Source of the DNA: an uncultured Paenibacillaceae bacterium
Lineage (GTDB): Bacteria; Bacillota; Bacilli; Aneurinibacillales; Aneurinibacillaceae
DNA: 23,017 nucleotides
Direction of reading: 5' to 3'
NCBI GenBank assembly: GCA_937874515.1
Contig: CALNBV010000010.1
Location: 1 to 23,017, forward strand
Positions 15,819 to 23,006 of the stretch are shown one piece after another; position 1 is the stretch's first letter; every line of letters begins with the position of its first letter. The translations under genes and the position numbers were made by a program. The notes beneath the pieces were generated by a model, which saw nothing but the letters and a program-made list of their open reading frames with translations, searched no databases and was not told the DNA's origin.

Positions 15819-15827
15819 ATTATATCA
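15819..15827 (-). promoter_or_regulatory. Extended -10 promoter of chemoreceptor copy 1
   Basis: TGATATAAT fits the extended -10 form (TGnTATAAT) about 56 bases before the start. No good -35 is seen. GCCGTGATAT across it resembles a sigma-D -10 (GCCGATAT) but has two extra bases and no TAAA at the right distance. Confidence 0.45.
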
Positions 15828-15909
15828 CGGCGCCCATTATTCTGACTATTAAAACTATTATGATAACCCCATTTTTGCAGAATTTGCATTTTAAATGACC
15901 ACAGAAGGC

Positions 15910-15938
15910 AAAAAAAAAGGACCTTAGACAAGGTACTC
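15910..15938 (-). terminator. Intrinsic terminator of the 15943-17094 gene
   Basis: Stem ACCTT/AAGGT extended outward by AG/CT across a mismatch, followed on the minus strand by eight or more T. It lies about 5 bases after the stop codon. Confidence 0.85.
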
Positions 15939-15942
15939 ATGG

Positions 15943-17094
15943 TTAATTTGTAGCTTCAGCTTCTATAAATAGATTCAACTTCATATACGCATCTTGCCAC
16001 TTTTCGACTACTTCTTTCTCCTTATAAATAATTTTTTCTTCTGTTAAAATGTTTCTTCCAAATCGAAACAAACCATCTTTTTGTTCCTTATGGTTTACCC
16101 GTGGCAAATTCTCTGGAGAAGGAAAAAATAGTTGGGCAATAGGAAAGGGAGTATGAAAGGAAAAACGATATTCTGGTATCACTGGACTATTAACTTCTAA
16201 ATAATACAAAGAATAATAATCCTTTTCTATCTCCACTACACAGTCTTTGCAATTTTTAATCCACTTTTGATTTTGAAAGAAGTAACCCCATTTATCTAAC
16301 CCACAATTCTTTCTCCAATCCTTGAAATCATCAAAGTGCTCTGGACAAAATGTAACGTGCCATTTATCCGGCTCTACTGGTCTATAAAAAGATAACTTCC
16401 CATATTGGGTTTTATACAAAATTTTTATCCCTTCATTTTTCATGGAATAAAATTTTTGCTCCATGTCCACATATTCACGGCTATGTTTAATAGCAGTTCT
16501 GCTTTTTCTATGATGTTCCTTTGCCCAGCGGGATAACCACATGGTCCAATAGGCTAATTCAAAAGAGGCTGCCTGGGCTAAATCTCCTTGCTTATACCAG
16601 GATGCTACCGTCTGTTTCCATTCCATTGCGAATTGTTTTCTTAATTCTTCATTTTGCTTACGGGATATCTTTGCTTTTTGCTGGGCTTCTATTCTTTTGA
16701 CTTTCAAATCTTGTTCATGTTCAACCCGCCACTGATCCATGATTTCTAAAGAAAGAGCTTCTAAACAACCTCGTTCAAACATTGGATAAGTAATCGTTCT
16801 CCCGTATTTGTTAATTGTTTGGTATTCAACTACTTTTAGTTTCCCATCATTTGTCCAGCGTCTTCGTTCTGTCGTTGTGCAGCCTAGCAATTGCTCGCAT
16901 TCATAGGGTGAAAAGGCTAATTCTTTAGCAAATTTTTCATAAAGACTAATTAACACCTGTGGATTATCATTTAAAATTTTAATAGCTTTTTCCACCATAT
17001 CTGCTTTTTTATTTTGGCTCCCTTCCACAGGAAATTTAAAAAAATCAATGATTTGTTCTCTGGTAAGGCATTTAAACAATTCTTTTGCCGCCAC
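15943..17094 (-). CDS. Unrecognised protein with SAP-like, HTH-like and zinc-site-like regions
   Basis: A 383-residue soluble protein that I cannot assign. The visible parts, in order, are these. A SAP-like helix pair lies at about 10-43 (LTREQIIDFFKF, KKADMVEKAIKIL). An excisionase/MerR-like recognition region lies at about 59-107 (FSPYECEQLLGCTTTERRRW, then DGKLKVVEY). A charged helical stretch rich in K, E and Q spans about 122-157. A C-terminal half has a possible zinc site (C250, H253 in CPEH, C264, C282 and C285 in CKDC) followed by FSFHTPFPIAQLFFPSPENLP. AGAGGTGAT points to the GTG at 17094 as start. It is a single-gene unit with a strong promoter and a possible LexA box. Likely nucleic-acid binding; phage or mobile-element origin is possible. 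Confidence 0.72.
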   Translation of the reverse strand: MAAKELFKCLTREQIIDFFKFPVEGSQNKKADMVEKAIKILNDNPQVLISLYEKFAKELAFSPYECEQLLGCTTTERRRWTNDGKLKVVEYQTINKYGRTITYPMFERGCLEALSLEIMDQWRVEHEQDLKVKRIEAQQKAKISRKQNEELRKQFAMEWKQTVASWYKQGDLAQAASFELAYWTMWLSRWAKEHHRKSRTAIKHSREYVDMEQKFYSMKNEGIKILYKTQYGKLSFYRPVEPDKWHVTFCPEHFDDFKDWRKNCGLDKWGYFFQNQKWIKNCKDCVVEIEKDYYSLYYLEVNSPVIPEYRFSFHTPFPIAQLFFPSPENLPRVNHKEQKDGLFRFGRNILTEEKIIYKEKEVVEKWQDAYMKLNLFIEAEATN

Positions 17095-17136
17095 GATGAT
17101 CACCTCTCAAAAGATAAGTAATTATTTGGTAATTAA

Positions 17137-17165
17137 ATTATACCAATTTATTACATAAATAACAA
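17137..17165 (-). promoter_or_regulatory. Sigma-A promoter of the 15943-17094 gene
   Basis: -35 TTGTTA (17160-17165), 17-base spacer, extended -10 TGGTATAAT (-10 hexamer 17137-17142). Confidence 0.72.
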
Positions 17166-17177
17166 GAACATTTGTTC
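17166..17177. promoter_or_regulatory. Possible LexA (SOS) box
   Basis: GAACATTTGTTC keeps the invariant GAAC-N4-GTTC core of the Gram-positive LexA box (CGAACRNRYGTTYC), but three flanking or inner positions differ. It directly abuts the -35 box of the promoter above, a place where a repressor could act. Confidence 0.4.
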
Positions 17178-17189
17178 TGTTGTTCAACA

Positions 17190-17218
17190 AAAAAAGAATC
17201 CCTTGTATAAAGGGATTC
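17190..17218 (-). terminator. Intrinsic terminator of the DoxX gene
   Basis: Perfect 9-bp stem GAATCCCTT/AAGGGATTC (17196-17204 and 17210-17218) followed by TTTTTTT on the minus strand. Confidence 0.93.
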
Positions 17219-17234
17219 AATAAATATTATGACT

Positions 17235-17621
17235 CTAAAATAATATATAAGTTCCAGGCCCGATAAAAGCCAAAGCTAACGCAAGTACTAACAAGATAAA
17301 AGGATATTCGATGCCCCCTTTATCTACCCAATACCCATTTTTTATATGCACAGAAAAAATTGCTCCCAGCATGACGATAACAATCAATGCTGCAGCCACA
17401 GGAAACCATAAACCTATAGCAAAAAGCAGTCCCCCAATCAATTCGGCAAGTCCAACCAAAATAGCCAAAGCAACCCCAGGTTTTAATCCAATGGATTCCA
17501 TCCATCCCCCGGTACCTTTCACGCCATGTCCGCCAAACCAGCCAAAAAGCTTCTGTGTCCCATGGCCTGCTAAAGTCAATCCCACCACCAAGCGAATCAG
17601 TAGCAACCCTACATTCACCAT
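17235..17621 (-). CDS. DoxX-family membrane protein
   Basis: A 128-residue membrane protein with four hydrophobic helices. It shows the DoxX signature in the first third (LLLIRLVVGLTLAGHGTQKLFGWFGG, split by the loop HGVKGTGGWMESIG) and the central LVGLAELIGGLLFAIGL. This is the usual DoxX length and layout. Members are linked to thiosulfate:quinone oxidation, thiol stress or unknown roles; which applies is not shown here. The frame opens with a TTG at 17627, but GGGGTGAT with a 7-base spacer supports the ATG at 17621. It is a single-gene unit with its own terminator. Confidence 0.88.
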   Translation of the reverse strand: MVNVGLLLIRLVVGLTLAGHGTQKLFGWFGGHGVKGTGGWMESIGLKPGVALAILVGLAELIGGLLFAIGLWFPVAAALIVIVMLGAIFSVHIKNGYWVDKGGIEYPFILLVLALALAFIGPGTYILF

Positions 17622-17670
17622 TTTCAATCACCCCTTTTTGTTAGGACTACTACTAGATTATGTTTAGAAA

Positions 17671-17707
17671 ATAAAGAAAGAACATTAGCACATTAGCCAA
17701 TGTTCTT
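17671..17707 (-). terminator. Intrinsic terminator of ppnP
   Basis: 9-bp stem AAGAACATT/AATGTTCTT (17678-17686 and 17699-17707), followed on the minus strand by TCTTTATTTTC. Confidence 0.82.
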
Positions 17708-17722
17708 CAGAAATTTGATTTA

Positions 17723-18037
17723 CTATTCTGCAATGTAGGAACAGCAATAATCAACGGGTGTATGTACTTTTAATTGGAATTTATCGTTAGCAGGTACACA
17801 GAAGACCCCTGACTCGTTTATTTCTTTCCAATCTTCTCCGTTTAATTGATATTCTAATTTCCCAGCAAGAATCTCCATTTCTTCTTTAAGGCCCGTTCCA
17901 AATTCGTATTCACCTGGCAGCATAATCCCCAGTGTTTTCTTAGTACCATCTGCAAACAGAACTATTCTGCTGGTTACTTTTCCATCAAAATAAATGTTCG
18001 CTTCTTTGATCACAGAAACATTGTTAAATTGTGACAA
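17723..18037 (-). CDS. ppnP: Pyrimidine/purine nucleoside phosphorylase PpnP
   Basis: A small cupin-fold enzyme of 104 residues that phosphorolyses a wide range of nucleosides to base and ribose-1-phosphate. It matches the family (E. coli YaiE/PpnP) in ANIYFDGKVTSR, LGIMLPGEYEFGT, EEMEILAGKLEYQL and the C-terminal VFCVPANDKFQLKV, ending in YCCSYIAE. The open frame starts earlier, at 18079, but AAAGGAT with a 7-base spacer points to TTG at 18037, giving the usual MSQF-type N-terminus and length. It is a single-gene unit. With the broken PNP-family gene at 21416-22196, it is the only intact nucleoside phosphorylase here. Confidence 0.88.
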   Translation of the reverse strand: MSQFNNVSVIKEANIYFDGKVTSRIVLFADGTKKTLGIMLPGEYEFGTGLKEEMEILAGKLEYQLNGEDWKEINESGVFCVPANDKFQLKVHTPVDYCCSYIAE

Positions 18038-18103
18038 ACTTCTCATCCTTTCATATGAACTAACTCCATAATCATACACTACTTTACACTTAAAATGACA
18101 TAT

Positions 18104-19453
18104 CTACCCGATCATAATCCGTTCTTTAGAATAATGATAATTACTCTTAGGTTTTTTGATGGACATAAACAATAATAAGTTTATAATTCCAATACGACCA
18201 ATAAACATTAAAAGAATTAATATAATTTTTCCGACTATACTTAAAGAAGCTGTAATACCCATAGATAGCCCGGTGGTTCCAAAAGCTGAACAGGTTTCAA
18301 ATACGATGGCCGTTAAAGAAAAAGGCTCGAATAGTTTTAATGTTATCACTGAAATAAAAACAATTAAAACGGCTACAAAAATGACTACGACTGATCTTGT
18401 AATATCTTCAGGGTGAAGAGTTCTTCTAAATACCCTAACTTCATTTCCCCCCCTAATAAATGTAAAGACTACTAAAAAAACGACAACCAGTGTAGTTGTT
18501 CGTATTCCTCCACCTGTACTGCTAGGAGAAGACCCAATAAACATAAGCAAACTTAAAAATAATTGGTTTGGTTCAGTCAATTGGCTTACATCCATAGTGG
18601 CTAAGCCCCCACTTCTCGTAGTTACTGAATTAAATAATGAATAAAAAAAGGCTTCCAACCAGGTTTTATCTGCAAGAAAATTGTTTCGTTCAAATAAATA
18701 AAAAAGCAAGGCACCAACAATAATTAAAGCAAAAAAAGTAGGGGTTGTAATTTTAGTATATAATGAGAACTGGTATCGTTTTTTTAATCGTTTATTTTTC
18801 AGAAATTGAATAGTTTCTATTAAAACAGGAAATCCTATAGCACCGAGAATTAACAAAATAATATTTACAATTTGTACATAGTAATCTTGAGAAAACCGAT
18901 AAAGGGAATTGCCAAAAAGGTCAAAGCCTGCATTCGTATAGGCACTAATTGCTGTAAAAAATGCATAATAAAGAGCTTCATACCATGTTCCAAAATAATC
19001 CCCCATAATAAAATAAAACCCTAATAATAAGGTGCCAATTAACTCAATAATTAATGATAAAAAAACAATGTTTTTCATTAATTGAACAAGACCAGAAAGT
19101 GTGAATCTATTCTGATCAATAGCAATCCATTGCCTTTCTTTTAAGCCAATTTTCTTCCCCATAAAAATCCATAAAAAAGTGCCTAAAGTCATGATTCCTA
19201 TTCCGCCAATTTGAAGCATAACAATTAAAGCAAAGACACCCAGAGGGTTAAAGACTTCTGAAACATTAATAACTGATAAACCAGTTACACTTATTGCACT
19301 GACCGCAGTAAAGACAGCATCAATAAATGAAAGTTCAACTCCATCTTTATGAAAGTAGGGTAACCACAAAATAATACTGGATATAACTGCTAAAATAAAA
19401 TACAAAGTTACTATAATTTGAAAAGAATTAAGCCGGTTTACAAAAGTCCTCAA
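18104..19453 (-). CDS. TrkH/KtrB-family potassium uptake channel subunit (KtrD-like)
   Basis: A 449-residue membrane protein, the size of Bacillus KtrB/KtrD. Four M1-P-M2 repeats each have a pore loop with selectivity-filter glycine: VTGLS (56-60), TNAGFD (173-178), TRSGGLAT (279-286) and TTGLSMG (393-399). The cytoplasmic gate loop in the third repeat is visible as GSSPSSTGGGIRTTT (307-321). It imports K+ (with Na+ in Ktr systems) when bound to a KtrA/KtrC RCK protein. No regulatory subunit gene lies next to it, which is the KtrCD-like arrangement. The start is TTG at 19453 with AAGGTGG upstream. A c-di-AMP riboswitch could not fit in the short leader. Confidence 0.92.
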   Translation of the reverse strand: MRTFVNRLNSFQIIVTLYFILAVISSIILWLPYFHKDGVELSFIDAVFTAVSAISVTGLSVINVSEVFNPLGVFALIVMLQIGGIGIMTLGTFLWIFMGKKIGLKERQWIAIDQNRFTLSGLVQLMKNIVFLSLIIELIGTLLLGFYFIMGDYFGTWYEALYYAFFTAISAYTNAGFDLFGNSLYRFSQDYYVQIVNIILLILGAIGFPVLIETIQFLKNKRLKKRYQFSLYTKITTPTFFALIIVGALLFYLFERNNFLADKTWLEAFFYSLFNSVTTRSGGLATMDVSQLTEPNQLFLSLLMFIGSSPSSTGGGIRTTTLVVVFLVVFTFIRGGNEVRVFRRTLHPEDITRSVVVIFVAVLIVFISVITLKLFEPFSLTAIVFETCSAFGTTGLSMGITASLSIVGKIILILLMFIGRIGIINLLLFMSIKKPKSNYHYSKERIMIG

Positions 19454-19497
19454 ATTCTTACTACCACCTTAAATGCCAAAATAAATTGTTAATGTTT

Positions 19498-19526
19498 ACT
19501 ATACCATAATTAGGAATGCTATATAA
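19498..19526 (-). promoter_or_regulatory. Extended -10 promoter of the potassium channel gene
   Basis: TGGTATAGT (-10 hexamer 19498-19503), with the weak -35 TTATAT at 19521-19526 and 17 bases between. The -35 overlaps the terminator tail of the upstream chemoreceptor gene. Confidence 0.5.
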
Positions 19527-19561
19527 AAAATATCCTGAACCTTTTTTGGTCAGGATATTTT
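19521..19561 (-). terminator. Intrinsic terminator of chemoreceptor copy 2
   Basis: 12-bp stem AAAATATCCTGA/TCAGGATATTTT (19527-19538 and 19550-19561), extended inward by CC/GG, followed by TTTTTT-rich sequence on the minus strand. The stop codon of the receptor gene lies inside the stem. Confidence 0.9.
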
Positions 19562-21241
19562 GAAATTTAATATTAGCCCTTCTAATTCTTGTGCCATATT
19601 TTTCAACGAATTAGCTGAAGATGAAATCATGTCCATTGATGCCAACTGTTCCTCTGATACGGCCACTATGTTTTGCGTACTATAAAAGGATTCTTCAGAA
19701 ATCCTGGCTGTTTCATCAACGGTTAAAGCGATTCCTTCCGAACTAGACGAAATCTCCTCTGTAATTGCTGTAATCTCCTCCATCCTATTTGCAACATGCT
19801 GGATGGCATAAAGAATGGTTTGAAAGGTTCTGCCTGCTTCATTCACTAATTCTTTTCCAGATTGAACTTCAATAATTACCCGTTCCATAGCTGAAGCAGA
19901 TGAAGTTGAATCTTCTTCGATCTTTTTCAATAGTGCATTAATCTCATAAGCTGATAGGGCGGATTGTTCAGCTAATTTACGCACTTCTTTAGCAACAACG
20001 GCAAATCCCCTCCCGTGTTCGCCTGCACGGGCCGCTTCAATGGTAGCATTTAATGATAGTAGATTTATTTTTGAAGAAATGTTCGTAATGAGTTCTGCAA
20101 TTTTTCCAATAGTTTGGGTCTGGCTTCCCAGTTGTTTTGTCAGGGTTGCTGACTCATTAACAGATGCTTCAATTGAATCCATTTGTTTCACTGCCATTTG
20201 CACGGATTCATTTCCCCGTTCAGATTCATTGGCGGCCTGAATACTTTCTTCTGTCACAATTGAAGAAGACTCTGCAATCTTCTGAACCCCATAAACCAAT
20301 TCATCCATGGCAATTGCACTGTCTTTTGCTCCCTTTACTGATGTCTCAGCACCAATAGCCATTTCATTTAAGGATTGGGTTACCTGGTTAATTTGTGATG
20401 TTGTTTCATAGGCACTAGCATTTAATTTATCCGATGAGATCGCAACCTGCTCAGAAGCAAGACGTACCTGGCGAATGATTTCTGCTAAATTAGATTTCAT
20501 ATCATTATAACTTTGTGTTAATTGTCCAATTTCATCTCTTGAATTTACGAACAGGGACTTTGTAAAATCTCCCCTGCCTGCATCTTCCATAGAAAGGGTA
20601 AGGATTTGTAATCGTTTTTTAATATGTCTGGTATAAAACCAAAAGGCGAGAGCGGTTATAACCATATTTATTAATAACACAATTACATATAAAGGGATCA
20701 TCGAAGTTACAATCTCATTCACAAAAGCTTGAGAAGTTGCAACAGCCCAAATCCCTATTATAAGACCGTTCTTATCTTTAATAGGCATATAGGCCGTTTG
20801 GTAAGATTCTCCGAGAATCTTATCTTCTCCTAAATACACTTCTCCCTTTCTTAACACTTGTTCAGCAATTGCTACATCTGCTCTCGAACCAATGGGGAAT
20901 TCAGGATCAATATTCGAGGAACTGACCAGGGTTTCATCATGAAAAAGGCTAAATAAATCCCCCGTCATCGTTCGAATCTCATCTAATTCTGAATTTCTTT
21001 TCATTAAGGTATCACCTTTATAAAGTTCACCATCACGAACATTCCAAACCCCAGGAAAATTTTTATCAATTAAACGATAACTCATTTTAAGATCAGATTC
21101 AGCTTTTAAAGAAGCACTTTTTTTAATTCCATTTTGCATTTGATAAAAAACAAAAGAAGTCATTAACATACATATAATAATTAATAGGCTAATTGCGATG
21201 AAATTTATTTGCGTACTCAATTTCATCCGATAAAATCGCAT
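19550..21241 (-). CDS. Methyl-accepting chemotaxis protein with Cache sensor (copy 2)
   Basis: A 563-residue chemoreceptor, paralogous to the one at 14057-15763 over its full length. It has TM1, an extracellular Cache sensor (GDLFSLF, then GIWAVATSQAFVNEI), TM2, HAMP (includes MEDAGRGDFTKSLFV) and the long signalling coiled coil with the hairpin tip INLLSLNATIEAARAGEHGRGFAVVA. Differences concentrate in the sensor (for example VSSSNIDPEFPIG against ISSPIEVQDPNHAIG), so the two may detect different ligands. The frame is open to 21280, but GGAGAGGGG and the match with copy 1 (FYRMKLS) fix the ATG at 21241. Its leader is only about 45 bases after a hairpin terminator. Confidence 0.93.
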   Translation of the reverse strand: MRFYRMKLSTQINFIAISLLIIICMLMTSFVFYQMQNGIKKSASLKAESDLKMSYRLIDKNFPGVWNVRDGELYKGDTLMKRNSELDEIRTMTGDLFSLFHDETLVSSSNIDPEFPIGSRADVAIAEQVLRKGEVYLGEDKILGESYQTAYMPIKDKNGLIIGIWAVATSQAFVNEIVTSMIPLYVIVLLINMVITALAFWFYTRHIKKRLQILTLSMEDAGRGDFTKSLFVNSRDEIGQLTQSYNDMKSNLAEIIRQVRLASEQVAISSDKLNASAYETTSQINQVTQSLNEMAIGAETSVKGAKDSAIAMDELVYGVQKIAESSSIVTEESIQAANESERGNESVQMAVKQMDSIEASVNESATLTKQLGSQTQTIGKIAELITNISSKINLLSLNATIEAARAGEHGRGFAVVAKEVRKLAEQSALSAYEINALLKKIEEDSTSSASAMERVIIEVQSGKELVNEAGRTFQTILYAIQHVANRMEEITAITEEISSSSEGIALTVDETARISEESFYSTQNIVAVSEEQLASMDMISSSANSLKNMAQELEGLILNFKIS

Positions 21242-21284
21242 GAAACGAACCCCTCTCCTTGTCAAATATGGACTTTTCATAGTG

Positions 21285-21315
21285 CAAAAATAGCTATTCC
21301 AAAAGGAATAGCTAT
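21285..21315 (-). terminator. Intrinsic terminator upstream of chemoreceptor copy 2
   Basis: Perfect 11-bp stem ATAGCTATTCC/GGAATAGCTAT (21290-21300 and 21305-21315), 4-base loop, then TTTTT on the minus strand. It probably ends transcripts from the phosphorylase pseudogene. If the receptor promoter lies upstream of it, it would act as an attenuator. Confidence 0.85.
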
Positions 21316-21415
21316 GGATTCTACGTTTATTTCAAATTCTAAAAAAACATTAATCTAAATATAACACATCTCACCTTATACTTACTATTGTTAATTTTCT
21401 GCAAATTGTGCATTA

Positions 21416-22196
21416 CTATAAATTTATACAAGATTCTGCTGCAACCCAAAATAGTTTCTCCCTCAAACTCCATTGTTTGTTCCAGCCACGGTGGTCCCAA
21501 GTTTCTGAGCTCAAATCATCTCCACCGTAAATGATTTGGGAGAAAACCACGTTTCTAAATTTAGCCACAGCAAAGAAAGCTGCAGCCTCCATTTCTACTG
21601 TGATACATCCTTCTTTTTTTCTTAGTTTTATTTTTTCAGGAGTTTCCCGATATATTGCATCTGTTGTCCAGGTTTTCCCAAGAATATAGTTTATATTATG
21701 TAAATTTAATGTTTTTTCAATTGCCTTAATACCTATAGGACTCGCCTCTACTTCACGGCCTGGAGGCAAATAATGATAGGATGTTCCCTCATCACGAACA
21801 GCAGTTGTAGGAACAATCAATTTGTCCCATGGCTATATTGTTTGCAAGGACACCTGCTCCTCCTACTGCAATAAACTTTTTAACTCCAAAAGCAATAACC
21901 TTTTCCAATAGAAGGGATGCCATAGGTGCGCCAATCATGGGATGAAAAGCAATTAATCGTTCCCCTATATATTCAAATTCAAATAAGAAAATTGGACCTG
22001 CTTCAGACTTGATTTTTTTAAACAGTTTAATTTTCCCTTCATTATATAGATGGTCAAGTACTTCTTTAAAAAAACAAATGACGCATTTTTCTGGAATATC
22101 AATTGGCTTTATTAAGTTTTGCGGATTAAATATCGCCTTTTCATCTGGATCAAATTCTAATATAGGAAATTCCCTTTTTTCTAACTTCTTGTCTAT
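21416..22196 (-). pseudogene. Nucleoside phosphorylase (PNP/UDP family), degraded
   Basis: The remains of a uridine/purine nucleoside phosphorylase. The upstream frame reads EFPILEFDPDEKAIF, IDIPEKCVICFF, LIAFHPMIGAPMASLLLEK and KKFIAVGGAGVLANNIAMGQ, then goes out of frame. The other frame continues LIVPTTAVRDEGTSYHYLPP, then CITVEMEAAAFFAVAKF and the C-terminus. Deleting one A from the AAA at plus-strand 21821-21823 joins them into about 259 residues, the normal length, with the phosphate/ribose site (GGAG), VRDEGTSYHY and the EMEAAA active-site segment in order. At the expected start there is ATA (22194-22196) instead of ATG, after AGAAGGG, and a stop lies just upstream in frame. Two independent lesions favour a true pseudogene. 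Confidence 0.85.
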
Positions 22197-22254
22197 CGAC
22201 CCTTCTTTTTATGCATACTAGGATTATCAAACACTTTGGAGGCTATTAATTATC

Positions 22255-22779
22255 ATGTACCATGCTCCCCAATTAACATCTGAAGTTATGGCTTTTGCCA
22301 AAGAACATGAAAAAACAATGAAACATTGTGAGCAATTGCAACAGATTATAGAAAAAGTAAATACAGCCCTTTCCCCCCTGGAACAATCCCAGGTTATCAT
22401 GGATTTAAATCAACTTGAACTTGATTTTGGAAAGGAACTTGAACCACACTATTATAATGAAGAGGAAGCTCTTTTTCCGATTTTAGGCCAGCATATCGGA
22501 ACAACTAGCGGGATTATTCCTGATATTATCAATGAGCACGAAACATTGCGAACTTTATTTCAACAACTTCAATTTGGCATTCATTCTTTAGGAAATCAAT
22601 GGACCATTGACCATGTTAATCTGGTAAATCAAGCATCCCAACAGTTCATTTCCTTTATGACCAAACATATTGAAAAAGAAGACAAGGAACTATACCCTCA
22701 AGTAGAAAGCCTATTGTCCATTGAAGAGAAAAGACAAGTCTATTATAAATTATACGCCAATGTCAAACCTGTACAATAA
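22255..22779 (+). CDS. Hemerythrin-like (HHE) domain protein
   Basis: A 174-residue four-helix protein with the hemerythrin-type metal ligands: H18 (KEHEKTMKH), H65 with E69-E71 (EPHYYNEEEALFP), H95 (NEHETLR) and H138 with E142 (KHIEKEDKELYPQ). It would bind a di-iron centre and, in the family, serves O2 or NO sensing, iron-sulfur repair or metal handling. It has no extra domain (no Cys-rich or DNA-binding part). GGAGG lies 12 bases before the ATG, longer than usual, so translation may be modest. It is divergent from the phosphorylase pseudogene across about 60 bases. No clear terminator follows it. Confidence 0.9.
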   Translation: MYHAPQLTSEVMAFAKEHEKTMKHCEQLQQIIEKVNTALSPLEQSQVIMDLNQLELDFGKELEPHYYNEEEALFPILGQHIGTTSGIIPDIINEHETLRTLFQQLQFGIHSLGNQWTIDHVNLVNQASQQFISFMTKHIEKEDKELYPQVESLLSIEEKRQVYYKLYANVKPVQ

Positions 22780-22795
22780 CCCATACTTTCCCCTA

Positions 22796-22899
22796 AGCAT
22801 TTAGGCGATGGCGGCACCCCTAGTTGTACTTATGGGGATAAGATAAAATATAAAAACTCTATGAACCTCCCACAACCGAAGTCGCGGGTGTGGGAGGTT
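22796..22899 (+). other. Possible IS200/IS605 right-end (TnpB omega-RNA-like) remnant
   Basis: A GGCGGCACCCC ... GGGG stem-loop (about 22809-22836) is followed after some 28 bases by a strong hairpin: AACCTCCCACA (22864-22874) pairs with TGTGGGAGGTT (22889-22899), with inner CCG/CGG pairs. This order resembles the 3' end of tnpB elements, where the guide-RNA scaffold ends in a terminal hairpin. No TnpB reading frame is present, so it would be a decayed end or a MITE-like piece. Read on the minus strand, the hairpin is followed by GAGTTTTTATATTTT, so a second rRNA-operon terminator is the plain alternative. The recognition is from memory of the pattern, not a search. Confidence 0.4.
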
Positions 22900-22910
22900 G
22901 GCTCATAAAC

Positions 22911-22958
22911 GAAACAATAAGAACCCTCCTTTTCCACATTTGGAAGAGGAGGGTTCTT
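22911..22958 (-). terminator. Strong hairpin terminator of the rRNA operon
   Basis: A near-perfect 18-bp stem: AAGAACCCTCCT (22919-22930) with AGGAGGGTTCTT (22947-22958), continued by TTCCA/TGGAA across one wobble pair and closed by a 4-base loop. On the minus strand it is followed by ATTGTTTCGTTT. It is the strongest stem in the window after the MFS repeat and sits about 50 bases after the 23S end. Confidence 0.8.
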
Positions 22959-23006
22959 AGTATTACACACTGAAAACTGAATCAGAAGAAAATAAGCACA
23001 TAATTA

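Noticed and set aside
15825..15870. Sigma-D promoter for chemoreceptor copy 1
   Set aside because: GCCGTGATAT has two extra bases against GCCGATAT and no TAAA at the proper spacing. An extended -10 sigma-A site explains the sequence better.
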